DNA of 64,000 bases from Taudactylus pleione (lineage: Eukaryota; Chordata; Amphibia; Anura; Myobatrachidae). The stretch lies in the NCBI GenBank assembly GCA_031769625.1, contig JAUIMM010002311.1:124001-188000 (forward strand), written 5' to 3'. Below, one piece after another: positions 24,078 through 37,305 of this stretch. The position numbers and the translations under genes are program-made. The notes under the pieces are model-generated. The model saw only the letters and a program-made list of their open reading frames with translations, was not told where the DNA came from and made no database searches. Numbering within the stretch: the stretch's first letter is position 1; each line of letters starts with the position of its first letter.

Positions 24078-24997
24078 TTTTAGGCCAAAATGCATTGAAA
24101 GCAATGGAAATAACAAAAGCGCATCCTTTGTGTTATCTCCTCTTGTAGCAAACACAGACAGCTCAAAATTTCACCAGATCTGTTGAAGACCAAGACCCAC
24201 AAATGTGATGTGAAATGGTTTTTCTCTCATGTTGTGTTTAAGAGAAAACTGCAATTGCACGTTTTAGGCCAAAATGCATTGAAAGCAATAGAAATAACAA
24301 AAGTGCATACTTTGTGTTATCTCCTCTTGTAGCAAACACAGACAGCTCAAAATTTCACGAGATGTGTTGAAGACCAAGACCCACAAATGTGATGTGAAAT
24401 GGTTTTTCTCTCATGTTGTGTTTAAGAGAAAACTGCAATTGCACGTTTTAGGCCAAAATGCATTGAAAGCAATGGAAATAACAAAGGCGCATACTTTGTG
24501 TTATCTCCTCTTGTAGCAAACACAGACAGCTCAAAATTTCACGAGATGTGTTGAAGACCAAGACCCACAAATGTGATGTGAAATGGTTTTTCTCCCATGT
24601 TGCGTTTAAGAGAAAACAGCAATTGCTCGTTTTAGGCCAAAATGCATTGAAAGCAATGGAAACAACAAAAGCGCATACTTTGTGTTATCTCCTCTTGTAG
24701 CAAACACAGACAGCTCAAAATTTCACTGGATGTGTTGAAGACCAAGACACACAAATGTGATGTGAAATGATTTTTCTCTCATGTTGTGTTTAAGAGAAAA
24801 CTGCAAATGCACGTTTTAGGCCAAAATGCATTGAAAGCAATGGAAATAACAAAAGCGCATACTTTGTGTTATCTCCTCTTGTAGCAAACACAGACAGCTC
24901 AAAATTTCACCAGATCTGTTGAAGACCAAGACCCACAAATGTGATGTGAAATGGTTTTTCTCCCATGTTGCATTTAAGAGAAAACAGCAAATGAACA

Positions 24998-25174
24998 TTT
25001 TAGGCCAAAATGCATTGAAAACAATGGAAACAACAAAAGCGCATATTATCTCCTCTTGTAGCAAACACAGACAGCTCAAAATTTCACTGGATGTGTTGAA
25101 GACCAAGACCCACAAATGTGATGTGAAATGGTTTTTCTCTCATGTTGTGTTTAAGAGAAAACAGCAATTGCTCG
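24998..25174. repeat. 177-bp variant monomer, copy 11
   Basis: ATGAACA sub-lineage, 2,003 bp after copy 8. Confidence 0.95.
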
Positions 25175-25211
25175 TTTTAGGACAAAATGCATTGAAAGCA
25201 ATGGAAACAAC
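25132..25211. repeat. A/B chimeric monomer segment, copy 3
   Basis: Copy of the same chimera carried by the 2,003-bp tandem duplication. Confidence 0.85.
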
Positions 25212-25358
25212 AAAAGCGCATACTTTGTGTTATCTCCTCTTGTAGCAAACACAGACAGCTCAAAATTTCACTGGATGTGTTGAAGACCAAGACCCACAAA
25301 TGTGATGTGAAATGGTTTTTCTCCCATGTTGCATTTAAGAGAAAACAGCAAATGAACA

Positions 25359-25535
25359 TTTTAGGCCAAAATGCATTGAAAACAATGGAAACAACAAAAG
25401 CGCATATTATCTCCTCTTGTAGCAAACACAGACAGCTCAAAATTTCACTGGATGTGTTGAAGACCAAGACCCACAAATGTGATGTGAAATGGTTATTCTC
25501 CCATGTTGCGTTTAAGAGAAAACAGCAATTGCTCG
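25359..25535. repeat. 177-bp variant monomer, copy 12
   Basis: ATGAACA sub-lineage, 2,003 bp after copy 9. Confidence 0.95.
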
Positions 25536-25903
25536 TTTTAGGACAAAATGCATTGAAAGCAATGGAAACAACAAAAGCGCATACTTTGTGTTATCTCCTC
25601 TTGTAGCAAACACAGACAGCTCAAAATTTCACTGGATGTGTTGAAGACCAAGACACACAAATGTGATGTGAAATGGTTTTTCTCTCATGTTGTGTTTAAG
25701 AGAAAACTGCAAATGCACGTTTTAGGCCAAAATGCATTGAAAGCAATGGAAATAACAAAAGCGCATACTTTGTGTTATCTCCTCTTGTAGCAAACACAGA
25801 CAGCTCAAAATTTCACCAGATCTGTTGAAGACCAAGACCCACAAATGTGATGTGAAATGGTTTTTCTCCCATGTTGCATTTAAGAGAAAACAGCAAATGA
25901 ACG

Positions 25904-26080
25904 TTTTAGGCCAAAATGCATTGAAAACAATGGAAACAACAAAAGCGCATATTATCTCCTCTTGTAGCAAACACAGACAGCTCAAAATTTCACTGGATGT
26001 GTTGAAGACCAAGACCCACAAATGTGATGTGAAATGGTTTTTCTCTCATGTTGTGTTTAAGAGAAAACAGCAAATGCACG
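25904..26080. repeat. 177-bp variant monomer, copy 13
   Basis: ATGAACG sub-lineage, 2,003 bp after copy 10. Confidence 0.95.
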
Positions 26081-27920
26081 TTTTAGGCCAAAATGCATTG
26101 AAAGCAATGGAAATAACAAAAGCGCATCCTTTGTGTTATCTCCTCTTGTAGCAAACACAGACAGCTCAAAATTTCACCAGATCTGTTGAAGACCAAGACC
26201 CACAAATGTGATGTGAAATGGTTTTTCTCTCATGTTGTGTTTAAGAGAAAACTGCAATTGCACGTTTTAGGCCAAAATGCATTGAAAGCAATAGAAATAA
26301 CAAAAGTGCATACTTTGTGTTATCTCCTCTTGTAGCAAACACAGACAGCTCAAAATTTCACGAGATGTGTTGAAGACCAAGACCCACAAATGTGATGTGA
26401 AATGGTTTTTCTCTCATGTTGTGTTTAAGAGAAAACTGCAATTGCACGTTTTAGGCCAAAATGCATTGAAAGCAATGGAAATAACAAAAGCGCATACTTT
26501 GTGTTATCTCCTCTTGTAGCAAACACAGACAGCTCAAAATTTCACGAGATGTGTTGAAGACCAAGACCCACAAATGTGATGTGAAATGGTTTTTCTCCCA
26601 TGTTGCGTTTAAGAGAAAACAGCAATTGCTCGTTTTAGGCCAAAATGCATTGAAAGCAATGGAAACAACAAAAGCGCATACTTTGTGTTATCTCCTCTTG
26701 TAGCAAACACAGACAGCTCAAAATTTCACTGGATGTGTTGAAGACCAAGACCCACAAATGTGATGTGAAATGGTTATTCTCCCATGTTGCGTTTAAGAGA
26801 AAACAGCAATTGCTCGTTTTAGGCCAAAATGCATTGAAAGCAATGGAAACCACAAAAGCGCATACTTTGTGTTATCTCCTCTTGTAGCAAACACAGACAG
26901 CTCAAAATTTCACGAGATGTGTTGAAGACCAAGACCCACAAATGTGATGTGAAATGGTTTTTCTCCCATGTTGCGTTTAAGAGAAAACAGCAATTGCTCG
27001 TTTTAGGCCAAAATGCATTGAAAGCAATGGAAACAACAAAAGCGCATACTTTGTGTTATCTCCTCTTGTAGCAAACACAGACAGCTCAAAATTTCACTGG
27101 ATGTGTTGAAGACCAAGACCCACAAATGTGATGTGAAATGGTTATTCTCCCATGTTGCGTTTAAGAGAAAACAGCAATTGCTCGTTTTAGGCCAAAATGC
27201 ATTGAAAGCAATGGAAACCACAAAAGCGCATACTTTGTGTTATCTCCTCTTGTAGCAAACACAGACAGCTCAAAATTTCACTGGATGTGTTGAAGACCAA
27301 GACCCACAAATGTGATGTGAAATGGTTATTCTCCCATGTTGCGTTTAAGAGAAAACAGCAATTGCTCGTTTTAGGCCAAAATGCATTGAAAGCAATGGAA
27401 ACAACAAAAGTGCATACTTTGTGTTATCTCCTCTTGTAGCAAACACAGACAGCTCAAAATTTCACTGGATGTGTTGAAGACCAAGACCCACAAATGTGAT
27501 GTGAAATGGTTATTCTCCCATGTTGCGTTTAAGAGAAAACAGCAATTGCTCGTTTTAGGACAAAATGCATTGAAAGCAATGGAAACAACAAAAGCGCATA
27601 CTTTGTGTTATCTCCTCTTGTAGCAAACACAGACAGCTCAAAATTTCACTGGATGTGTTGAAGACCAAGACACACAAATGTGATGTGAAATGATTTTTCT
27701 CTCATGTTGTGTTTAAGAGAAAACTGCAAATGCACGTTTTAGGCCAAAATGCATTGAAAGCAATGGAAATAACAAAAGCGCATACTTTGTGTTATCTCCT
27801 CTTGTAGCAAACACAGACAGCTCAAAATTTCACCAGATCTGTTGAAGACCAAGACCCACAAATGTGATGTGAAATGGTTTTTCTCCCATGTTGCATTTAA
27901 GAGAAAACAGCAAATGAACA

Positions 27921-28097
27921 TTTTAGGCCAAAATGCATTGAAAACAATGGAAACAACAAAAGCGCATATTATCTCCTCTTGTAGCAAACACAGACAGCTC
28001 AAAATTTCACTGGATGTGTTGAAGACCAAGACCCACAAATGTGATGTGAAATGGTTTTTCTCTCATGTTGTGTTTAAGAGAAAACAGCAAATGCACG
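27921..28097. repeat. 177-bp variant monomer, copy 14
   Basis: ATGAACA sub-lineage, 15,025 bp after copy 5. Confidence 0.95.
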
Positions 28098-31041
28098 TTT
28101 TAGGCCAAAATGCATTGAAAGCAATGGAAATAACAAAAGCGCATCCTTTGTGTTATCTCCTCTTGTAGCAAACACAGACAGCTCAAAATTTCACCAGATC
28201 TGTTGAAGACCAAGACCCACAAATGTGATGTGAAATGGTTTTTCTCTCATGTTGTGTTTAAGAGAAAACTGCAATTGCACGTTTTAGGCCAAAATGCATT
28301 GAAAGCAATAGAAATAACAAAAGCGCATACTTTGTGTTATCTCCTCTTGTAGCAAACACAGACAGCTCAAAATTTCACGAGATGTGTTGAAGACCAAGAC
28401 CCACAAATTTGATGTGAAATGGTTTTTCTCTCATGTTGTGTTTAAGAGAAAACTGCAATTGCACGTTTTAGGCCAAAATGCATTGAAAGCAATGGAAATA
28501 ACAAAAGCGCATACTTTGTGTTATCTCCTCTTGTAGCAAACACAGACAGCTCAAAATTTCACGAGATGTGTTGAAGACCAAGACCCACAAATGTGATGTG
28601 AAATGATTTTTCTCCCATGTTGCGTTTAAGAGAAAACAGCAATTGCTCGTTTTAGGCCAAAATGCATTGAAAGCAATGGAAACAACAAAAGCGCATACTT
28701 TGTGTTATCTCCTCTTGTAGCAAACACAGACAGCTCAAAATTTCACTGGATGTGTTGAAGACCAAGACCCACAAATGTGATGTGAAATGGTTTTTCTCCC
28801 ATGTTGCGTTTAAGAGAAAACAGCAATTGCTCGTTTTAGGCCAAAATGCATTGAAAGCAATGGAAAAAACAAAAGCGCATACTTTGTGTTATCTCCTCTT
28901 GTAGCAAACACAGACAGCTCAAAATTTCACTGGATGTGTTGAAGACCAAGACCCACAAATGTGATGTGAAATGGTTATTCTCCCATGTTGCGTTTAAGAG
29001 AAAACAGCAATTGCTCGTTTTAGGCCAAAATGCATTGAAAGCAATGGAAACCACAAAAGCGCATACTTTGTGTTATCTCCTCTTGTAGCAAACACAGACA
29101 GCTCAAAATTTCACGAGATGTGTTGAAGACCAAGACCCACAAATGTGATGTGAAATGGTTTTTCTCCCATGTTGCGTTTAAGAGAAAACAGCAATTGCTC
29201 GTTTTAGGCCAAAATGCATTGAAAGCAATGGAAACAACAAAAGCGCATACTTTGTGTTATCTCCTCTTGTAGCAAACACAGACAGCTCAAAATTTCACTG
29301 GATGTGTTGAAGACCAAGACCCACAAATGTGATGTGAAATGGTTATTCTCCCATGTTGCGTTTAAGAGAAAACAGCAATTGCTCGTTTTAGGCCAAAATG
29401 CATTGAAAGCAATGGAAACCACAAAAGCGCATACTTTGTGTTATCTCCTCTTGTAGCAAACACAGACAGCTCAAAATTTCACTGGATGTGTTGAAGACCA
29501 AGACCCACAAATGTGATGTGAAATGGTTATTCTCCCATGTTGCATTTAAGAGAAAACAGCAATTGCTCGTTTTAGGCCAAAATGCATTGAAAGCAATGGA
29601 AACAACAAAAGCGCATACTTTGTGTTATCTCCTCTTGTAGCAAACACAGACAGCTCAAAATTTCACTGGATGTGTTGAAGACCAAGACCCACAAATGTGA
29701 TGTGAAATGGTTATTCTCCCATGTTGCGTTTAAGAGAAAACAGCAATTGCTCGTTTTAAGCCAAAATGCATTGAAAGCAATGGAAACCACAAAAGCGCAT
29801 ACTTTGTGTTATCTCCTCTTGTAGCAAACACAGACAGCTCAAAATTTCACCAGATCTGTTGAAGACCAAGACCCACAAATGTGATGTGAAATGGTTTTTC
29901 TCCCATGTTGCATTTAAGAGAAAACAGCAAATGAACGTTTTAGGCCAAAATGCATTGAAAACAATGGAAACAACAAAAGCGCATACTTTGTGTTATCTCC
30001 TCTTGTAGCAAACACAGACAGCTCAAAATTTCACTGGATGTGTTGAAGACCAAGACCCACAAATGTGATGTGAAATGGTTTTTCTCTCATGTTGTGTTTA
30101 AGAGAAAACTGCAATTGCACGTTTTAGGCCAAAATGCATTGAAAGCAATGGAAATAACAAAAGCGCATACTTTGTGTTATCTCCTCTTGTAGCAAACACA
30201 GACAGCTCAAAATTTCACTGGATGTGTTGAAGACCAAGACCCACAAATGTGATGTGAAATGGTTATTCTCCCATGTTGCGTTTAAGAGAAAACAGCAATT
30301 GCTCGTTTTAGGCCAAAATGCATTGAAAGCAATGGAAACCACAAAAGCGCATACTTTGTGTTATCTCCTCTTGTAGCAAACACAGACAGCTCAAAATTTC
30401 ACTGGATGTGTTGAAGACCAAGACCCACAAATGTGATGTGAAATGGTTATTCTCCCATGTTGCGTTTAAGAGAAAACAGCAATTGCTCGTTTTAGGCCAA
30501 AATGCTTTGAAAGCAATGGAAACAACAAAAGTGCATACTGTGTGTTATCTCCTCTTGTAGCAAACACAGACAGCTCAAAATTTCACTGGATGTGTTGAAG
30601 ACCAAGACCCACAAATGTGATGTGAAATGGTTATTCTCCCATGTTGCGTTTAAGAGAAAACAGCAATTGCTCGTTTTAGGACAAAATGCATTGAAAGCAA
30701 TGGAAACAACAAAAGCGCATACTTTGTGTTATCTCCTCTTGTAGCAAACACAGACAGCTCAAAATTTCACTGGATGTGTTGAAGACCAAGACACACAAAT
30801 GTGATGTGAAATGGTTTTTCTCTCATGTTGTGTTTAAGAGAAAACTGCAAATGCACGTTTTAGGCCAAAATGCATTGAAAGCAATGGAAATAACAAAAGC
30901 GCATACTTTGTGTTATCTCCTCTTGTAGCAAACACAGACAGTTCAAAATTTCACCAGATCTGTTGAAGACCAAGACCCACAAATGTGATGTGAAATGGTT
31001 TTTCTCCCATGTTGCATTTAAGAGAAAACAGCAAATGAACA

Positions 31042-31218
31042 TTTTAGGCCAAAATGCATTGAAAACAATGGAAACAACAAAAGCGCATATTATCTCCTCT
31101 TGTAGCAAACACAGACAGCTCAAAATTTCACTGGATGTGTTGAAGACCAAGACCCACAAATGTGATGTGAAATGGTTTTTCTCTCATGTTGTGTTTAAGA
31201 GAAAACAGCAAATGCACG
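31042..31218. repeat. 177-bp variant monomer, copy 15
   Basis: ATGAACA sub-lineage, 15,025 bp after copy 6. Confidence 0.95.
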
Positions 31219-33639
31219 TTTTAGGCCAAAATGCATTGAAAGCAATGGAAATAACAAAAGCGCATCCTTTGTGTTATCTCCTCTTGTAGCAAACACAGAC
31301 AGCTCAAAATTTCACCAGATCTGTTGAAGACCAAGACCCACAAATGTGATGTGAAATGGTTTTTCTCTCATGTTGTGTTTAAGAGAAAACTGCAATTGCA
31401 CGTTTTAGGCCAAAATGCATTGAAAGCAATAGAAATAACAAAAGCGCATACTTTGTGTTATCTCCTCTTGTAGCAAACACAGACAGCTCAAAATTTCACG
31501 AGATGTGTTGAAGACCAAGACCCACAAATTTGATGTGAAATGGTTTTTCTCTCATGTTGTGTTTAAGAGAAAACTGCAATTGCACGTTTTAGGCCAAAAT
31601 GCATTGAAAGCAATGGAAATAACAAAAGCGCATACTTTGTGTTATCTCCTCTTGTAGCAAACACAGACAGCTCAAAATTTCACGAGATGTGTTGAAGACC
31701 AAGACCCACAAATGTGATGTGAAATGATTTTTCTCCCATGTTGCGTTTAAGAGAAAACAGCAATTGCTCGTTTTAGGCCAAAATGCATTGAAAGCAATGG
31801 AAACAACAAAAGCGCATACTTTGTGTTATCTCCTCTTGTAGCAAACACAGACAGCTCAAAATTTCACTGGATGTGTTGAAGACCAAGACCCACACATGTG
31901 ATGTGAAATGGTTTTTCTCCCATGTTGCGTTTAAGAGAAAACAGCAATTGCTCGTTTTAGGCCAAAATGCATTGAAAGCAATGGAAACAACAAAAGGGCA
32001 TACTTTGTGTTATCTCCTCTTGTAGCAAACACAGACAGCTCAAAATTTCACTGGATGTGTTGAAGACCAAGACCCACAAATGTGATGTGAAATGGTTATT
32101 CTCCCATGTTGCGTTTAAGAGAAAACAGCAATTGCTCGTTTTAGGCCAAAATGCATTGAAAGCAATGGAAACCACAAAAGCGCATACTTTGTGTTATCTC
32201 CTCTTGTAGCAAACACAGACAGCTCAAAATTTCACGAGATGTGTTGAAGACCAAGACCCACAAATGTGATGTGAAATGGTTTTTCTCCCATGTTGCGTTT
32301 AAGAGAAAACAGCAATTGCTCGTTTTAGGCCAAAATGCATTGAAAGCAATGGAAACAACAAAAGCGCATACTTTGTGTTATCTCCTCTTGTAGCAAACAC
32401 AGACAGCTCAAAATTTCACTGGATGTGTTGAAGACCAAGACCCACAAATGTGATGTGAAATGGTTATTCTCCCATGTTGCGTTTAAGAGAAAACAGCAAT
32501 TGCTCGTTTTAGGCCAAAATGCATTGAAAGCAATGGAAACCACAAAAGCGCATACTTTGTGTTATCTCCTCTTGTAGCAAACACAGACAGCTCAAAATTT
32601 CACTGGATGTGTTGAAGACCAAGACCCACAAATGTGATGTGAAATGGTTATTCTCCCATGTTGCATTTAAGAGAAAACAGCAATTGCTCGTTTTAGGCCA
32701 AAATGCATTGAAAGCAATGGAAACAACAAAAGCGCATACTTTGTGTTATCTCCTCTTGTAGCAAACACAGACAGCTCAAAATTTCACTGGATGTGTTGAA
32801 GACCAAGACCCACAAATGTGATGTGAAATGGTTATTCTCCCATGTTGCGTTTAAGAGAAAACAGCAATTGCTCGTTTTAGGCCAAAATGCATTGAAAGCA
32901 ATGGAAACCACAAAAGCGCATACTTTGTGTTATCTCCTCTTGTAGCAAACACAGACAGCTCAAAATTTCACCAGATCTGTTGAAGACCAAGACCCACAAA
33001 TGTGATGTGAAATGGTTTTTCTCCCATGTTGCATTTAAGAGAAAACAGCAAATGAACGTTTTAGGCCAAAATGCATTGAAAACAATGGAAACAACAAAAG
33101 CGCATACTTTGTGTTATCTCCTCTTGTAGCAAACACAGACAGCTCAAAATTTCACTGGATGTGTTGAAGACCAAGACCCACAAATGTGATGTGAAATGGT
33201 TTTTCTCTCATGTTGTGTTTAAGAGAAAACTGCAATTGCACGTTTTAGGCCAAAATGCATTGAAAGCAATGGAAATAACAAAAGCGCATACTTTGTGTTA
33301 TCTCCTCTTGTAGCAAACACAGACAGCTCAAAATTTCACAAGATGTGTTGAAGACCAAGACCCACAAATGTGATGTGAAATGGTTTTTCTCCCATGTTGC
33401 GTTTAAGAGAAAACAGCAATTGCTCGTTTTAGGCCAAAATGCATTGAAAGCAATGGAAACAACAAAAGCGCATACTTTGTGTTATCTCCTCTTGTAGCAA
33501 ACACAGACAGCTCAAAATTTCACTGGATGTGTTGAAGACCAAGACCCACAAATGTGATGTGAAATGGTTTTTCTCCCATGTTGCGTTTAAGAGAAAACAG
33601 CAATTGCTCGTTTTAGGCCAAAATGCATTGAAAGCAATG

Positions 33640-35620
33640 GAAACCACAAAAGCGCATACTTTGTGTTATCTCCTCTTGTAGCAAACACAGACAGCTCAAA
33701 ATTTCACCAGATCTGTTGAAGACCAAGACCCACAAATGTGATGTGAAATGGTTTTTCTCTCATGTTGTGTTTAAGAGAAAACTGCAATTGCACGTTTTAG
33801 GCCAAAATGCATTGAAAGCAATGGAAATAACAAAAGCGCATACTTTGTGTTATCTCCTCTTGTAGCAAACACAGACAGCTCAAAATTTCACGAGATGTGT
33901 TGAAGACCAAGACCCACAAATGTGATGTGAAATGGTTATTCTCCCATGTTGCGTTTAAGAGAAAACAGCAATTGCTCGTTTTAGGCCAAAATGCATTGAA
34001 AGCAATGGAAACAACAAAAGCGCATACTTTGTGTTATCTCCTCTTGTAGCAAACACAGACAGCTCAAAATTTCACTGAATGTGTTGAAGACCAAGACCCA
34101 CAAAGGTGATGTGAAATGGTTATTCTCCCATGTTGCGTTTAAGAGAAAACAGCAATTGCTTGTTTTAGGCCAAAATGCATTGAAAGCAATGGAAACCACA
34201 AAAGCGCATACTTTGTGTTATCTCCTCTTGTAGCAAACACAGACAGCTCAAAATTTCACTGGATGTGTTGAAGACCAAGACCCACAAATGTGATGTGAAA
34301 TGGTTATTCTCCCATGTTGCGTTTAAGAGAAAACAGCAATTGCTCGTTTTAGGCCAAAATGCATTGAAAGCAATGGAAACAACAAAAGCGCATACTTTGT
34401 GTTATCTCCTCTTGTAGCAAACACAGACAGCTCAAAATTTCACAGGATGTGTTGAAGACCAAGACACACAAATGTGATGTGAAATGGTTTTTCTCCCATG
34501 TTGCATTTAAGAGAAAACAGCAAATGAACGTTTTAGGCCAAAATGCATTGAAAACAATGGAAACAACAAAAGCGCATATTATCTCCTCTTGTAGCAAACA
34601 CAGACAGCTCAAAATTTCACTGGATGTGTTGAAGACCAAGACCCACAAATGTGATGTGAAATGGTTTTTCTCTCATGTTGTGTTTAAGAGAAAACAGCAA
34701 ATGCACGTTTTAGGCCAAAATGCATTGAAAGCAATGGAAATAACAAAAGCGCATACTTTGTGTTATCTCCTCTTGTAGCAAACACAGACAGCTCAAAATT
34801 TCACGAGATGTGTTGAAGACCAAGACCCACAAATGTGATGTGAAATGGTTTTTCTCCCATGTTGCGTTTAAGAGAAAACAGCAATTGCTCGTTTTAGGCC
34901 AAAATGCATTGAAAGCAATGGAAACAACAAAAGCGCATACTTTGTGTTATCTCCTCTTGTAGCAAACACAGACAGCTCAAAATTTCACCAGATCTGTTGA
35001 AGACCAAGACCCACAAATGTGATGTGAAATGGTTTTTCTCTCATGTTGTGTTTAAGAGAAAACTGCAATTGCACGTTTTAGGCCAAAATGCATTGAAAGC
35101 AATGGAAATAACAAAAGCCCATACTTTGTGTTATCTCCTCTTGTAGCAAACACAGACAGCTCAAAATTTCACGAGATGTGTTGAAGACCAAGACCCACAA
35201 ATGTGATGTGAAATGGTTATTCTCCCATGTTGCGTTTAAGAGAAAACAGCAATTGCTCGTTTTAGGCCAAAATGCATTGAAAGCAATGGAAACAACAAAA
35301 GCGCATACTTTGTGTTATCTCCTCTTGTAGCAAACACAGACAGCTCAAAATTTCACTGGATGTGTTGAAGACCAAGACCCAAAATTGTGATGTGAAATGG
35401 TTATTCTCCCATGTTGCGTTTAAGAGAAAACAGCAATTGCTCGTTTTAGGCCAAAATGCATTGAAAGCAATGGAAACAACAAAAGCGCATACTTTGTGTT
35501 ATCTCCTCTTGTAGCAAACACAGACAGCTCACAATTTCACTGGATGTGTTGAAGACCAAGACACACAAATGTGATGTGAAATGGTTTTTCTCTCATGTTG
35601 TGTTTAAGAGAAAACTGCAA
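33640..35620. repeat. Segmental copy g1 (matches about 37306-39285)
   Basis: Offset 3,666 bp (20 monomers minus 14 bp, for two 177-bp units). CCCACAAAGGTGATG, CCCAAAATTGTG and CTCACAATTTCAC are shared. Left of 33.6 kb the offset becomes 3,850 bp, a one-monomer difference. Confidence 0.8.
34531..34707. repeat. 177-bp variant monomer, copy 16
   Basis: ATGAACG sub-lineage, preceded by a GACACACAAATG monomer rather than the CACCAGATCTG monomer that precedes most other copies. Confidence 0.95.
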
Positions 35621-35995
35621 ATGCACGTTTTAGGCCAAAATGCATTGAAAGCAATGGAAATAACAAAAGCGCATACTTTGTGTTATCTCCTCTTGTAGCA
35701 AACACAGACAGCTCAAAATTTCACCAGATCTGTTGAAGACCAAGACCCACAAATGTGATGTGAAATGGTTATTCTCCCATGTTGCGTTTAAGAGAAAACA
35801 GCAATTGCTCGTTTTAGGCCAAAATGCATTGAAAGCAATGGAAACAACAAAAGCGCATACTTTGTGTTATCTCCTCTTGTAGCAAACACAGACAGCTCAA
35901 AATTTCACTGGATGTGTTGAAGACCAAGACACACAAATGTGATGTGAAATGGTTTTTCTCCCATGTTGCATTTAAGAGAAAACAGCAAATGAACG

Positions 35996-36172
35996 TTTTA
36001 GGCCAAAATGCATTGAAAACAATGGAAACAACAAAAGCGCATATTATCTCCTCTTGTAGCAAACACAGACAGCTCAAAATTTCACTGGATGTGTTGAAGA
36101 CCAAGACCCACAAATGTGATGTGAAATGGTTTTTCTCTCATGTTGTGTTTAAGAGAAAACAGCAAATGCACG
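35996..36172. repeat. 177-bp variant monomer, copy 17
   Basis: ATGAACG sub-lineage in the GACACACAAATG context. It lies 1,465 bp (eight monomers minus 7 bp) after copy 16. Confidence 0.95.
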
Positions 36173-37305
36173 TTTTAGGCCAAAATGCATTGAAAGCAAT
36201 GGAAATAACAAAAGCGCATCCTTTGTGTTATCTCCTCTTGTAGCAAACACAGACAGCTCAAAATTTCACCAGATCTGTTGAAGACCAAGACCCACAAATG
36301 TGATGTGAAATGGTTTTTCTCCCATGTTGCGTTTAAGAGAAAACAGCAATTGCTCGTTTTAGGCCAAAATGCATTGAAAGCAATGGAAACTACAAAAGCG
36401 CATACTTTGTGTTATCTCCTCTTGTAGCAAACACAGACAGCTCAAAATTTCACTGGATGTGTTGAAGACCAAGACCCACAAATGTGATGTGAAATGGTTA
36501 TTCTCCCATGTTGCGTTTAAGAGAAAACAGCAATTGCTCGTTTTAGGCCAAAATGCATTGAAAGCAATGGAAACAACAAAAGCGCATACTTTGTGTTATC
36601 TCCTCTTGTAGCAAACACAGACAGCTCAAAATTTCACTGGATGTGTTGAAGACCAAGACCCACAAATGTGATGTGAAATGGTTATTCTCCCATGTTGCGT
36701 TTAAGAGAAAACAGCAATTGCTCGTTTTAGGCCAAAATGCATTGAAAGCAATGGAAACCACAAAAGCGCATACTTTGTGTTATCTCCTCTTGTAGCAAAC
36801 ACAGACAGCTCAAAATTTCACCAGATCTGTTGAAGACCAAGACCCACAAATGTGATGTGAAATTGTTTTTCTCCCATGTTGCATTTAAGAGAAAACAGCA
36901 AATGAACGTTTTAGGCCAAAATGCATTGAAAACAATGGAAACAACAAAAGCGCATACTTTGTGTTATCTCCTCTTGTAGCAAACACAGACAGCTCAAAAT
37001 TTCACTGGATGTATTGAAGACCAAGACCCACAAATGTGATGTGAAATGGTTTTTCTCTCATGTTGTGTTTAAGAGAAAACTGCAATTGCACATTTTAGGC
37101 CAAAATGCATTGAAAGCAATGGAAATAACAAAAGCGCATACTTTGTGTTATCTCCTCTTGTAGCAAACACAGACAGCTCAAAATTTCACGAGATGTGTTG
37201 AAGACCAAGACCCACAAATGTGATGTGAAATGGTTTTTCTCCCATGTTGCGTTTAAGAGAAAACAGCAATTGCTCGTTTTAGGCCAAAATGCATTGAAAG
37301 CAATG

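Larger units (their letters stand above)
22705..24710. repeat. 2,003-bp tandem duplication, unit 1
   Basis: Eleven monomers (eight of 184 bp, three of 177 bp) are followed directly by a second copy. The units share the order of all variants, including the A/B chimera at 23,129-23,208. One difference seen is CAAAGGCGCAT near 24,484, against CAAAAGCGCAT in unit 2. Confidence 0.9.
24708..26713. repeat. 2,003-bp tandem duplication, unit 2
   Basis: Directly abuts unit 1. After it the array resumes the sequence context of the d block. Confidence 0.9.
26190..33015. repeat. Segmental copy d2, about 6.8 kb (matches about 11165-17990)
   Basis: Near-identical partner of the d1 block, about 37 monomers long. 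The left edge lies where the neighbours switch from CACTGGATGTG to CACCAGATCTG. The right edge lies where CTCTCATG (d1) meets CTCCCATG (d2). Confidence 0.9.
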
